A stretch of 64,000 bases of DNA. Source: Gemmatimonadota bacterium. GTDB taxonomy: Bacteria > Latescibacterota > UBA2968. The notes below the pieces were generated by a model that made no database searches, was not told the DNA's origin, and worked only from the letters and a program-made list of their open reading frames with translations. Within the stretch, counting starts at the first letter, position 1. Every line of letters begins with the position of its first letter. Shown piece after piece: positions 8,422-16,998 of the stretch. The position numbers and the translations under genes were made by a program. Where the stretch lies: positions 6,984-70,983 of the forward strand of contig VXRD01000044.1 of NCBI GenBank assembly GCA_009838845.1, given 5' to 3'.

Positions 8422-9846
8422 ATGAATGTGATTTGTATTTGTCTGGATACGTTTCGCGCCGATATTGTCGGGCCAAATCAGAAGCTGAGTTTTGTCGAGA
8501 CGCCGAATATGGATGCGTTTGCCGCAGAGTCCGTGGTGTTTGAACGGGCTTTCGGGGAATGCCAGCCGACGCTGCAGACGCGGCGGGGTTTGTTTACTGG
8601 GCGGCGCACCTTTCCATGGCGATACAATTTTGACCGGCGCGGGCACTGGCATCACGCGCCAGGTTGGCACAAAATTCCGCCGGAACAAGATACGCTCGCT
8701 GAAATTCTGGTTGCGAATGGGTATATGACCGGGTTGGTCGCCGATACGTATCACATGTTTAAGCCGACGATGAATTATACGCGCGGATTTGTGACGTATG
8801 ATTTTATTCGCGGACAGGAGAGCGACAACTGGCGGTTTGGCACGCGGGAATCGATTGAAGATTTGTTGCGGCCGCATGTGCGTGAACCGATCAACTGGGA
8901 TCGGCATGTCGGGCTAATGCAATACATGTTCAATCAGAAGTTTCGGCAATGCGAAGAGGATTACAGTTGTGCGCGTGTGTTTCGGCGCGCGGCGGATTGG
9001 CTGAGCGAGAATGCAAACAATGCGCCGTTTTTCCTGTGGATCGATTCTTTTGATCCGCACGAGCCATGGGATCCGCCGCGGGAATATGCAGATCGGTATA
9101 TGCCCGATTGGGATGGGAAAGATTTTATTACACCTGGAGCTGGAAATGATGGCGATGGGGTGAGCGATGCGGAGAGAGAACGGATCAAGGCGCTTTATTT
9201 TGGCGAGGTCACCTTGGTGGATCGCTGGGTGGGGCACTTGCTGGAGCGGGTCGATGATCTGGGTCTGAAAAGCGATACGATTGTGATGTTGATGTCAGAT
9301 CACGGCACGCAGGTGCTGGATCACGGACAATTTGGCAAAGGACCAGATCGCCTGCATCCGTACAACACGCGGTTGAACTGGATGGTGCGACATCCCGATG
9401 TGTGCAAGCGCGTTTCGGGTTTTGTTCAGGCGCACGATTTGTTGCCTACTGTGTTGGGCTTGCTGGATATTCCCTGCCAGGCCGTGGAGGGGGCAGATGT
9501 CTGGCCGCTGGTGACGGGAGAGGTGGATGCTGTGCGGGATCACGTTGTGATTGGCTGGGCCAGTTTTTCAACCGGGCCAGCCACGGGCAGGGCATCAGTG
9601 CGCGATGATCAGTGGAATTATACGGTGAGTTTGAATGATGTGAACAATGAACAACTCTTTGACCTTGTTGCCGATCCCGATGAGCATACCAATGTCGCTG
9701 CAGATCATCCCGATGTGGTGGCTTTGCAAAGATCGCGCATCCAGGCGGTGATTCACCAACCCCTGCCCGCCACATTTAACGAAGTGTGCGACAACGCGCC
9801 AGCACCGAGTGCCCTGTTTGTGCAGGGCAGAAAAAGAATGGGGTGA
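8422..9846 (+). CDS. Sulfatase-fold hydrolase lacking a canonical formylglycine motif
   Basis: A 475-residue alkaline-phosphatase/sulfatase superfamily protein. The N-terminal metal-binding strand ICLDTFRAD (D9), DSFDPHEPW, and the C-terminal MSDHGTQVLDHGQFGKG (Asp-His metal ligands and Lys) are all present. The nucleophile region reads C47-Q-P-T-L-Q-T-R-R-G-L-F-T-G, so the Arg of the CxPxR formylglycine signal is missing and the spacing to LFTG is two residues longer than usual. A Thr nucleophile (T50 or T53), as in phosphodiesterase members, is a reasonable alternative. GGAGG lies 3 bp before an ATG at 8419 and 6 bp before this one. Translation is probably coupled to the membrane protein upstream. 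No signal peptide is visible, so it is likely cytoplasmic. Confidence 0.83.
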   Translation: MNVICICLDTFRADIVGPNQKLSFVETPNMDAFAAESVVFERAFGECQPTLQTRRGLFTGRRTFPWRYNFDRRGHWHHAPGWHKIPPEQDTLAEILVANGYMTGLVADTYHMFKPTMNYTRGFVTYDFIRGQESDNWRFGTRESIEDLLRPHVREPINWDRHVGLMQYMFNQKFRQCEEDYSCARVFRRAADWLSENANNAPFFLWIDSFDPHEPWDPPREYADRYMPDWDGKDFITPGAGNDGDGVSDAERERIKALYFGEVTLVDRWVGHLLERVDDLGLKSDTIVMLMSDHGTQVLDHGQFGKGPDRLHPYNTRLNWMVRHPDVCKRVSGFVQAHDLLPTVLGLLDIPCQAVEGADVWPLVTGEVDAVRDHVVIGWASFSTGPATGRASVRDDQWNYTVSLNDVNNEQLFDLVADPDEHTNVAADHPDVVALQRSRIQAVIHQPLPATFNEVCDNAPAPSALFVQGRKRMG

Positions 9847-9862
9847 ATGGGAGAATTGCAAA

Positions 9863-10507
9863 ATGCTAAAGAAATCTCTTGGAATATTTTTTTATGTGGT
9901 AATTTTAGGTCAGAGTGCGTGTAACAATGACGAGCCAATCGAGAATTCATCAGATGCGCAACCCGGACCTACAAAAACTCAGGTTCACAAAAACCCACCT
10001 GAACCGGTGTTGGATAGGTGGGATATTGCTGATAGAGAAACAATCAGACTTCAACCATCTGTGTTTTCCCAACTGCCTGAGAATATTGTCCTGGAACTTC
10101 AATCCAGACAATGCACGATTCCACAGATATACGATGATCCTAAACCACATAACGTCATCAGTGGAGAATTTGAAAAGCAGGACCAAACAGATTGGGCTGT
10201 CTTATGCTCAAAAGATCTGACTTCCTCTATCCTGATATTTTGGAACGGCTCAGTGGAAAACCCCACAATTCTGTCTCCACTGCCAGACAAAGGAGCTTTG
10301 CAAGGCATTGGCGATGACCGAATTGGTTATAGCAGATATATCGCTACAGTGGGAAAAGCGTTTATTGAAGATCACTATAGAGCGTATGGTGGCCCTCAAC
10401 CCCCAGCAATTCATCATGATGGCATAGCTGACGGGCAAGCAGGCAAGGGGTCAAGTGTTCACTATTATCACAACGGTAAATGGCTGCGACTTACGGGTGC
10501 TGATTGA
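9863..10507 (+). CDS. Putative lipoprotein, unknown function
   Basis: A 214-residue protein starting MLKKSLGIFFYVVILGQSAC, a short charged and hydrophobic leader ending in Cys20 that resembles a lipoprotein signal (the residue at -3 is Gln, which is atypical). The mature part begins with a Pro/Asn/Lys-rich stretch and has no catalytic motif I recognise. GGGAG lies about 9 bp before the ATG. It is the last gene of the plus-strand run from 5931 and converges on the DUF4276-like gene. Confidence 0.6.
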   Translation: MLKKSLGIFFYVVILGQSACNNDEPIENSSDAQPGPTKTQVHKNPPEPVLDRWDIADRETIRLQPSVFSQLPENIVLELQSRQCTIPQIYDDPKPHNVISGEFEKQDQTDWAVLCSKDLTSSILIFWNGSVENPTILSPLPDKGALQGIGDDRIGYSRYIATVGKAFIEDHYRAYGGPQPPAIHHDGIADGQAGKGSSVHYYHNGKWLRLTGAD

Positions 10508-10509
10508 GA

Positions 10510-10539
10510 GGTCGTGGCGACCTTAAAAAGGTAAGTCGC
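10510..10539. terminator. Hairpin between convergent genes, possible bidirectional terminator
   Basis: Two overlapping stems are visible directly after the lipoprotein stop: GGTCG-tgg-CGACC at 10510-10522, and a longer bulged stem pairing 10517-10524 with 10530-10539 around a short A-run. On the minus strand the loop side is T-rich (CCTTTTT). There is no classic long T-tract after the stem, so the assignment is tentative. Confidence 0.35.
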
Positions 10540-10546
10540 TGAGCTA

Positions 10547-11161
10547 TTAAGGTCTTTCGGGTTCAGGTCCCTGCGGGCTACCCAATGCACACAGATGTTC
10601 GACAAAATAACGAGCACTGGGGCATTGAGAATGCCGAGCGGCCCGTCTAACATCAAATCCGTGGACGTGAATGAATTTTCTGGCAAAAGAGAGTTTTGTT
10701 GCCCCTGGCCCTCTGCCCTTTTGGGTGCGGAGTTCCTTCAGTCGATCCCAGGGCATTTCATCTAATGTTTCTGGATGAGTTTCGTAAAAGGTGTCATCCC
10801 CCAACCACTGGCGCATCGCCTTTGTATCGGCGAGAAACCAGGACTCCATAGCCTTCTTCGCAATCGTGACGAGATCAATTCCCTGAAAGCCGATAATTTC
10901 CTTGCGTTTTTGCACACACGGCGCACAAGTATCGGGATCAAGGTCAGCGAGTACAACTACCTTATCCGGATTTGCAATCGTCCTGAGATTTCTGACAAAG
11001 GTTTCGATGTTATGACTACACATGTTGCCGTTACCAGCAGCATCAACTACCGGATCAACCACTTCCAGATTGCAGTCCTCACGTAGCCATTTCCGAAACA
11101 ATTCGCTTTCAACCAGCCGCTTTTCTGAAGCACCCTCCACCACGAACCCCACAGTCACCAT
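10547..11161 (-). CDS. TOPRIM-like DUF4276-type protein, partner of AAA ATPase
   Basis: A 204-residue protein with the hallmarks of TOPRIM-fold DUF4276/RloB-like proteins: a Glu-bearing first strand (FVVEGASEKRLVE, residues 5-17), an acidic second motif VVLADLDPD near residue 73, a W-x-x-x-D element (AMESWFLAD), and a C-terminal SARYFVEHL. Such domains coordinate Mg2+ through Glu and DxD. Their usual neighbours are OLD-like ATPases in phage-defence systems of the AbiL, PARIS and RloAB kind. The ATG overlaps the 3' end of the ATPase gene (ATGGTGA), a sign of translational coupling. A longer frame from 11194 is possible but would overlap the ATPase further. Nucleolytic activity is an inference. 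Confidence 0.7.
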   Translation of the reverse strand: MVTVGFVVEGASEKRLVESELFRKWLREDCNLEVVDPVVDAAGNGNMCSHNIETFVRNLRTIANPDKVVVLADLDPDTCAPCVQKRKEIIGFQGIDLVTIAKKAMESWFLADTKAMRQWLGDDTFYETHPETLDEMPWDRLKELRTQKGRGPGATKLSFARKFIHVHGFDVRRAARHSQCPSARYFVEHLCALGSPQGPEPERP

Positions 11162-12297
11162 GGCAGCCCTCCACCCAGGAGATTCGAGAGCCATACTTCA
11201 TCAAGGCCTAACGGGGCCATGTCCTTCTCAGAGAGATTTACAGCATCAGCGCGCTTCATGGTCGTACGGCCATCAACCTTATCCACGAGAATGAGTTCAC
11301 GCAGTTTAAGTGCGCGCACAACGGACTCGCTATGAGTAGTCAACCATATCGGATTTTCAGGCGAAGCCTGTTGCCGCATCATATCTACGAGTTCGCGGAT
11401 GGCCTTAGCGTGCAGCCCTCTCTCTGGCTCCTCAATCAACGTCATTCCGCCATCTGAAGGTGCGTCCAACACAGCTACCAGTAAAGAGAGAGCGTAAATT
11501 GTACCGTCTGAAATGAGATGAGCTGGGAATCGCCTTTTAGTCCCTTTTTCTTGAAATAGTAAGGCGGTGCTACCATCCAGTCTCTGCTTTTCAATCTGGA
11601 TATTCTCGATCCCTGGAACAATCATCTCCATCCACTCTAAAATATTTTCGCACACTTCTGGATCGGCCTCTAAACGCTGCAAAACACTTGCCAGATTTTG
11701 CCCATTGCGATCTAATCGCGTTGGATCAAAGTCAGATATATCCGGCTCTTTTGCATCCTTAGGTTCAATTCGATACACATTCAAATTAATCAGGAATTCG
11801 GTAAACTGTCGTCTTGTGGATATCCCTAAAACCGAATAGCTACCTGGGAATACACTTGCACTAGTCCGTTCTCCTTTTTCGTAGATCTCCACCTCGGCCC
11901 TGTTCCGCTCAACAAGTTTTTTCCCATTGGCGTATAAGTATTCTTCGATATTGGTTTCGCTATCGAGGTCGTGAATGCACAATGAGTAGTGAAATGCCGA
12001 CGACGTTTCTGACTTATCTTCGCATAGGTCGCATTCGATTTCAAAACAGAATTTTTTGGAATCTGGCCCGCGACGCTTCGCCGAATGGATATTTGCAAAT
12101 CCCCCATGCGTGCGTAGCGCGATTCCTATCCCGCCGAGCACAAAGAGACGGACAAAGTCCAGTGCATCAAAAAAATTACTTTTGCCCGAGCCATTCGCTC
12201 CCGCGAATACCGAGAAGGAGGAAAGGTCCGTTATCTCCAAAGAGTCAATGCTCTTGAAGTTGGCAATCTTCAATCTGCGGATGAGTCTATCGCTCAT
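11155..12297 (-). CDS. AAA (OLD/SMC-like) ATPase of a defence-type module
   Basis: A 380-residue AAA_21/AAA_15-type ATPase. It opens with the family's first strand (LKIANFKSIDSLEI), then Walker A GANGSGKS at about residues 33-40. A long insert follows, then the D-loop/Walker B region MTLIEEPERGLH near residue 295 and a switch His in LTTHSES about 35 residues later. This order is that of the ATPase subunits of AbiL-, PARIS- and Septu-like immunity systems, and of uncharacterised AAA_21/DUF4276 pairs. The ATPase is expected to sense an invader signal and release or activate the TOPRIM partner, which is encoded immediately downstream with overlap. The start is 49 bp after a small RHH gene. The ATPase identity is secure; the defence role is inferred. 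Confidence 0.85.
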   Translation of the reverse strand: MSDRLIRRLKIANFKSIDSLEITDLSSFSVFAGANGSGKSNFFDALDFVRLFVLGGIGIALRTHGGFANIHSAKRRGPDSKKFCFEIECDLCEDKSETSSAFHYSLCIHDLDSETNIEEYLYANGKKLVERNRAEVEIYEKGERTSASVFPGSYSVLGISTRRQFTEFLINLNVYRIEPKDAKEPDISDFDPTRLDRNGQNLASVLQRLEADPEVCENILEWMEMIVPGIENIQIEKQRLDGSTALLFQEKGTKRRFPAHLISDGTIYALSLLVAVLDAPSDGGMTLIEEPERGLHAKAIRELVDMMRQQASPENPIWLTTHSESVVRALKLRELILVDKVDGRTTMKRADAVNLSEKDMAPLGLDEVWLSNLLGGGLPW

Positions 12298-12346
12298 GGC
12301 TCTGCCTTGTATAAATACGATGGTTTAAAGGGGTTACACGGCTTGA

Positions 12347-12604
12347 TTATCCAGATGAAGCCCGAATACGTTCACTAACCCATTCCTGAATCAGATTTAC
12401 CCGAGAGATACCTCGCGACATAGCAAGTGCCTCTACAACCTTAAATTCATCAGGCGCCAAGCGAACAGTGACAGAAGTTTGACGCTTAAAAACAGGTTCA
12501 CTCACTTCTTCGAGTTCTCCCTCAAAATCGGTTAAGTTATGCATATCCCAGAAATGAGTGAGTTCTTGAATAGAATCGGTCTTTGGAATGTTTGTACGAG
12601 TCAT
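12347..12604 (-). CDS. CopG/BrnA-type RHH antitoxin-like protein, no toxin partner
   Basis: An 85-residue protein of the CopG_antitoxin/BrnA type. An N-terminal acidic segment (PKTDSIQELTHFWDMHNL, DFEGELEEV) is followed by a ribbon-helix-helix domain (SVTVRLAPDEFKVVEALAMS, then RGISRVNLIQEWVSERI). Such proteins normally neutralise a small BrnT/RelE-like toxin encoded next to them. No toxin gene is present: the upstream neighbour is the transaldolase operon and the downstream neighbour is the AAA ATPase. It could be an orphan antitoxin or the transcriptional regulator of the ATPase/TOPRIM module. Confidence 0.75.
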   Translation of the reverse strand: MTRTNIPKTDSIQELTHFWDMHNLTDFEGELEEVSEPVFKRQTSVTVRLAPDEFKVVEALAMSRGISRVNLIQEWVSERIRASSG

Positions 12605-12623
12605 TAGTTCCTCAATCCTAACC

Positions 12624-13295
12624 CTAAACCACTACTGGATCGCTATTTTTTGCGGCTTGCCAGGCGCGCCAGTCGCTGAGGAAGCGTTCCAGACCGATGT
12701 CGGTTAAGGGGTGTGCGAGTAACTTGCTCAATACATCGGGGGGGAGGGTCGCAACATCTGCGCCAGCGAGGGCGCATTCGACGACGTGTTTGGGCGAGCG
12801 CAAACTCGCGGCCAACACCTGGGTGTCAAATCCATAATTGTCGTAAATCTGGCGGACCGTGCTGATCAATTCCATGCCATCTTGTCCCAAATCATCCAGG
12901 CGGCCAATAAATGGGCTGATATAAGTCGCGCCTGCTTTGGCGGCCATCAGTGCCTGATTTGCAGAGAAGCAAAGGGTTACATTCACGCGAATCCCTTCAT
13001 CCGAACACGTTTTGATCGCTTTTAGACCATCTGGCGTAATCGGAATTTTCACCACTACCTGTTCGTGAATCGCGGCATTTCGACGCGCTTCGGCGATCAT
13101 GCCTTCGGTGTCGGTGCTGACCACTTCTGCGCTTACTGGTCCATCTACAATTCCGCAGATTGCGCGAATGATATCTTCAAATTCACCTTCTTCCTGCGAC
13201 ATAAGAGAAGGATTTGTCGTCACGCCATCCAGCACACCCATGGCCTGGGCTTCGCGGATTTCGTCTAAATTGGCTGTGTCGATAAAGAACTTCAT
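12624..13295 (-). CDS. Transaldolase, small FSA/TalC-like subfamily
   Basis: A 223-residue protein of the short transaldolase group that transfers dihydroxyacetone units (or acts as fructose-6-phosphate aldolase) in the non-oxidative pentose phosphate pathway. The start [10 protein letters not shown] and the DGVTTNPSL loop are diagnostic. The Schiff-base Lys lies in [13 protein letters not shown], and [11 protein letters not shown] and [11 protein letters not shown] complete the barrel motifs. GGAGG lies 6 bp before the ATG at 13295; a longer frame extends upstream but runs into the prenyl synthase gene. Cytoplasmic. It is the last gene of the helicase-prenyltransferase-transaldolase operon. 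Confidence 0.9.
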   Translation of the reverse strand: MKFFIDTANLDEIREAQAMGVLDGVTTNPSLMSQEEGEFEDIIRAICGIVDGPVSAEVVSTDTEGMIAEARRNAAIHEQVVVKIPITPDGLKAIKTCSDEGIRVNVTLCFSANQALMAAKAGATYISPFIGRLDDLGQDGMELISTVRQIYDNYGFDTQVLAASLRSPKHVVECALAGADVATLPPDVLSKLLAHPLTDIGLERFLSDWRAWQAAKNSDPVVV

Positions 13296-13308
13296 GTGTG
13301 CCTCCTTT

Positions 13309-14355
13309 TTAAAATACGCGCTCGACCAAAAATGAACACATTTCTCTGAGTACTTCTCTCGATTCCGACGGGGGCAACTGGGCGAGACGCGCTTCGGCAG
13401 ATTCGGCGCGCGTTTGGCAAGCCCGTTGCGCTTTTTCGATTGCGCCATATCTTCCCATCAAGTCAATCACCCACTCGATGTCTTCTTGCGATGTTGCATC
13501 TCGATCTCGATCCAGAATTTCTCGCACTTTTTGATTTTCCTCTGGCGTACAGTGGTTGAGCAAATCGATGACCATCAAGGTGCGCTTGCCCTCGGCAATG
13601 TCCCCGCCGCGCTCTTTGCCATAACCCCCGGATGTGGTTGTGGGAGCTAATGTTGCATCGGTATCTTCAACGACGATATTGAGCAAATCATCGCGAATTT
13701 GAAATGCAACAGCTATGGCTTCGCCAAAATCGCCAATCGCCCGTTTCATATCATCGCCAGCACCTGCAATAATCGCGCCCATGGTACAGGGACCGCGGCC
13801 GCTATACCATCCCGTTTTGCGCCGCAGCATGTCAACAAAATCGCGTACATCGGGAATGACTTCGGCATCAATCCAGCCGATATCCAATGCCTGCCCCTCA
13901 AATGTTGTTTGTGCGCCCTGGATCATTTCACAAAGCAAATCGAGCGTTGTTGTTTCTCCTAAAATTTCGCGATTTGCCTGCAATATTTCAAATACTTTTG
14001 AATAAAGCGCGTCGCCCACGTTAATGCTCAGTGGAATCCCGTGTATCAGATGCAAACACGGTTTTCCGCGCCGCATTAAAGAGGCATCCTCTATATCGTC
14101 GTGTACCAGGGCAAAGGACTGAAATAACTCAAAAGCAGCAGCCGTTCGCAACCCTACGTTGGGATCGCCCCCAAATGCTTCAATGCCCAATAGCACCAGG
14201 GCCGATCTGAACCGCTTGCCACCGCGCTGAGGGTAATCGCGCATAGGCGCGTACAAAAAATCAATTGGATCTTTATCGTTGGGCAAGAACTGGTACATTT
14301 CCTCGTCAATACGGGGCACCCAGGTTTCCAAATAATTTTTTAATCGCGTTTCCAT
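13309..14355 (-). CDS. Polyprenyl (geranylgeranyl/farnesyl) diphosphate synthase
   Basis: A 348-residue trans-isoprenyl diphosphate synthase that condenses isopentenyl diphosphate with an allylic diphosphate. Visible are GGKRFR (about residue 45), the first Asp-rich motif DDIED (about 91-95) followed by the MRRGKP segment, and the second Asp-rich region FQIRDDLLN, in which the usual last Asp is Asn. GDALY and the GKRTLM segment are also conserved. Chain length cannot be assigned safely. The start codon directly abuts the stop of the helicase gene (TAAATG), and the transaldolase follows 13 bp later. Confidence 0.88.
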   Translation of the reverse strand: METRLKNYLETWVPRIDEEMYQFLPNDKDPIDFLYAPMRDYPQRGGKRFRSALVLLGIEAFGGDPNVGLRTAAAFELFQSFALVHDDIEDASLMRRGKPCLHLIHGIPLSINVGDALYSKVFEILQANREILGETTTLDLLCEMIQGAQTTFEGQALDIGWIDAEVIPDVRDFVDMLRRKTGWYSGRGPCTMGAIIAGAGDDMKRAIGDFGEAIAVAFQIRDDLLNIVVEDTDATLAPTTTSGGYGKERGGDIAEGKRTLMVIDLLNHCTPEENQKVREILDRDRDATSQEDIEWVIDLMGRYGAIEKAQRACQTRAESAEARLAQLPPSESREVLREMCSFLVERVF

Positions 14356-16800
14356 TTATCGCTTAAACTCCTTTACTTTTTTGCGAATTTTTGCCTCGAC
14401 ATTTGCCGATAGAGGCCGAACGGGAATTTTTTCATCGCTGTGAGTAGCAACACCACCTGCGATGGGTATTTCAAGACGCGGATGTTTGGGTACATAAGGT
14501 TCTTTTTCCAACATGGCATGTAACAAGACGAGGGCGGCTTCTTTGTCGGGAATCGTTCCTCTCGTATTGCCATCGTCGCCGGGGGGCAATGGCGCGCCTA
14601 CGCACGACGGACACCCCGCTTCGCATTCACATTCCGATACGACCATCCAACAGGCTGTTATGACATCTTCGATCATCTCATAAGCTTTTTCCGAAAAACC
14701 AATGCCTCCCGGATGCCGGTCATATACAAATGCGGTCGGACGCCCCGTATTGGAGCTATCTACTGTGGTGCCAATATCCATGACATCGCACATCGCAAAT
14801 AGGGGTAGCACTTCTCCCATTACATTGGCAATGCCTTTGAGTCCTTCAGATGGCACGCGCCCATGTCGCCGGCACTGGTTTAGCCCTTCCTGGGGCGGTA
14901 CGATCCAGCAGGCGGCTGTATCGAGTTTGCGCTCGGGCAAATCGAGATTTTCCCAACCAATGCTGTCGCGGTCTTCGAATTTTACTTTTTTAAACATCGT
15001 TACCAGTGACGAGACTGAGACGTCGCCAAAATATACGTCACTGACGCGCCATGTGCCCGATATTTCGGTATCATTTACGACAATACTCGTCTCGTCAACC
15101 GCCTGGGTATAATAATCCAGTGCTTTTTGACTTACCCGTGCAATTTTGCGCTCTGTGTCGAGTTGATCGACAAAGTACGTCTGCCCATTGTGCAAATATA
15201 CAGCGTGTGTATGTATCTGAAAAAACGCGCTGATTTCATCCAAGGAACCGATTACCTGCGGGTCACTTTCTGTCTCGTCGATAATAGTATAAGTCAGATC
15301 GCTGATATTGCGTAGCCCAACCTCTGCTGCGGGATATCCCGATTGGCTGTAAAACCACTGCCCGTTGAGCTGGCGCGCCATGCCTTCATCTGACAGGATC
15401 TCGAGCAGCGCACCGGTAAATTCTCCCATTACTTCGCCTTCTTCGCCCCGCACGGGCAATTCGCGCAAAGCACACCGCAGATGTCCCACGACGAGATGCG
15501 GATTGTTGGGGTCAATAGTTGCGTGTTCGGGCGATTGTCCGAAAAAGTAAGCCGGGTCGCGCATCAAAAATTGATCGATGGGCGCGTTGTGTGCCACAAA
15601 GACCACCAGCGACTCTTCGGACTGCCGTCCAGCCCGCCCAGCTTGCTGCCACATGCTGGAAATACTGCCCGGATATCCCACAATTAACGCGGCATCCAGG
15701 GCTCCAATATCAATGCCCAATTCCAGGGCATTGGTACTCACCACGCCGAGCAATTCACCTTCAAATAATTGTCGCTCAATTTCTCTCCGTTCTGCGGGCA
15801 AATATCCGCCGCGATAAGCCCGAACTGCGCCTGCCAACCGCTGGCTTACCAGTGATAGATCTTCTTGCACATAGCGATAGATCACTTCTGCGGATGTGCG
15901 TGCTCTCACAAACGCGATGGTTTGCACTCTGTTGTGGATGAGTTTGCCGAGCAACCAGCGCGCCTCGGTATTTGAACTGCGTCGATCACTCGTGGTGCCT
16001 TCCAGAAAAGGCGGATTCCAGAACGCAAAATGGCGTTTGCCTCTCGGGGAGCCATCCCGATCAATCAGGCACATCGGCTGTCCGGTCAATGCTTCGGCGT
16101 GTTCTTTGGGATTTGCTATGGTCGCCGAGCAGCACACGAATTGCGGGGGCGTGCCATAGTGCGCGCAAATTCGCATCAGGCGGCGCAATACATTGGCTAC
16201 ATGCGAGCCAAAGACCCCCCGGTAAGTGTGTATTTCGTCGAGCACCACATAGCGCAAATTCTGAAAAAAACGCGCCCAGCGCGGGTGGTTGGGCAATACG
16301 CCCTGATGCAACATATCGGGATTGCTCAAAATCACCCGCCCCTCTTCGCGCAGTGTTTTGCGCTGGTTGGACGGTGTATCCCCATCGTAAGTACCCAGAG
16401 AAAATTTCAATTGCTCGTTTAATTCGCCAAACCGCGCCAGTCCTCGCGCCTGATCCTGTGCCAGGGCTTTGGTCGGGAAGAGATAGAGCGCGGTTGCCTG
16501 TGGGTCGGATAACAGTGCTTCCAGTGTGGGTATTTGATAACACAGGGTTTTTCCACTCGCCGTTGCCGTTACGACTACTACGTCTTCCTGACGCCTTAGT
16601 GCGGCCAGCGCATCGGCCTGATGCGTATAGAGCCGATCAATGTCTTGCTGTTTCAAGGCGTCGGAGATTGCGGGATGCAGCGCGCAGTCATCAGCGACGA
16701 ATGTAGCTTCTTGCGCGGGTATGGTTTCTATATGGGCTACCTGACCGGCATACCCATAGTCGCGGCGAACATGCGCGATAAATTGATTAAAATTCATCAT
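14356..16800 (-). CDS. mrfA: DEAD/DEAH-box helicase with C-terminal Cys cluster, MrfA/YprA-like
   Basis: A superfamily 2 helicase of about 814 residues. Motif I reads TATASGKT, motif II DEIH, motif III SAT, and the helicase C-terminal domain ends in QQAGRAGRQ. The C-terminal third matches the DUF1998/MZB domain: DRHPGGIGFSEKAYE, then four clustered Cys in CECEAGCPSC, which bind metal. This is the layout of Bacillus MrfA (YprA), a 3'-5' helicase for repair of mitomycin-type DNA damage. Start: an upstream TTG-initiated extension is hydrophobic and unlike the family; the ATG at 16800 or the adjacent one at 16797 precedes the conserved domain. No MrfB nuclease gene is adjacent. It is the first gene of a tight operon. 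Confidence 0.87.
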   Translation of the reverse strand: MMNFNQFIAHVRRDYGYAGQVAHIETIPAQEATFVADDCALHPAISDALKQQDIDRLYTHQADALAALRRQEDVVVVTATASGKTLCYQIPTLEALLSDPQATALYLFPTKALAQDQARGLARFGELNEQLKFSLGTYDGDTPSNQRKTLREEGRVILSNPDMLHQGVLPNHPRWARFFQNLRYVVLDEIHTYRGVFGSHVANVLRRLMRICAHYGTPPQFVCCSATIANPKEHAEALTGQPMCLIDRDGSPRGKRHFAFWNPPFLEGTTSDRRSSNTEARWLLGKLIHNRVQTIAFVRARTSAEVIYRYVQEDLSLVSQRLAGAVRAYRGGYLPAERREIERQLFEGELLGVVSTNALELGIDIGALDAALIVGYPGSISSMWQQAGRAGRQSEESLVVFVAHNAPIDQFLMRDPAYFFGQSPEHATIDPNNPHLVVGHLRCALRELPVRGEEGEVMGEFTGALLEILSDEGMARQLNGQWFYSQSGYPAAEVGLRNISDLTYTIIDETESDPQVIGSLDEISAFFQIHTHAVYLHNGQTYFVDQLDTERKIARVSQKALDYYTQAVDETSIVVNDTEISGTWRVSDVYFGDVSVSSLVTMFKKVKFEDRDSIGWENLDLPERKLDTAACWIVPPQEGLNQCRRHGRVPSEGLKGIANVMGEVLPLFAMCDVMDIGTTVDSSNTGRPTAFVYDRHPGGIGFSEKAYEMIEDVITACWMVVSECECEAGCPSCVGAPLPPGDDGNTRGTIPDKEAALVLLHAMLEKEPYVPKHPRLEIPIAGGVATHSDEKIPVRPLSANVEAKIRKKVKEFKR

Positions 16801-16998
16801 GCGGGAAGGGCTTTTGAATTCCAAAGGGAGAGAGAAAGGAAGTGAAAAATAAAGAGGGAGGTACGACAACTATAGAAATATAGTTGGAAGGTGAAAATGG
16901 GTCAACTTAAAAGAGGCGAACAGGAGGCGGGATTTACGTATTAGAGTAGGGATTTTTAGAAGGTGTGCCTGACAGTGTGCGAGGGTGAGTGCCAACAA

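Noticed and set aside
10555-10590. GGGTTCAGGTCCCTGCGGG resembles a tRNA T-arm and 3' acceptor side
   Set aside because: No matching 5' acceptor, D-arm or anticodon stem is found upstream on either strand, the T-stem has mismatches and the expected A58 is G. The segment is coding sequence for the DUF4276-like protein.
15972-16706. 244-codon open frame on the plus strand
   Set aside because: Antisense to the helicase domain of the MrfA-like gene, with no domain features.
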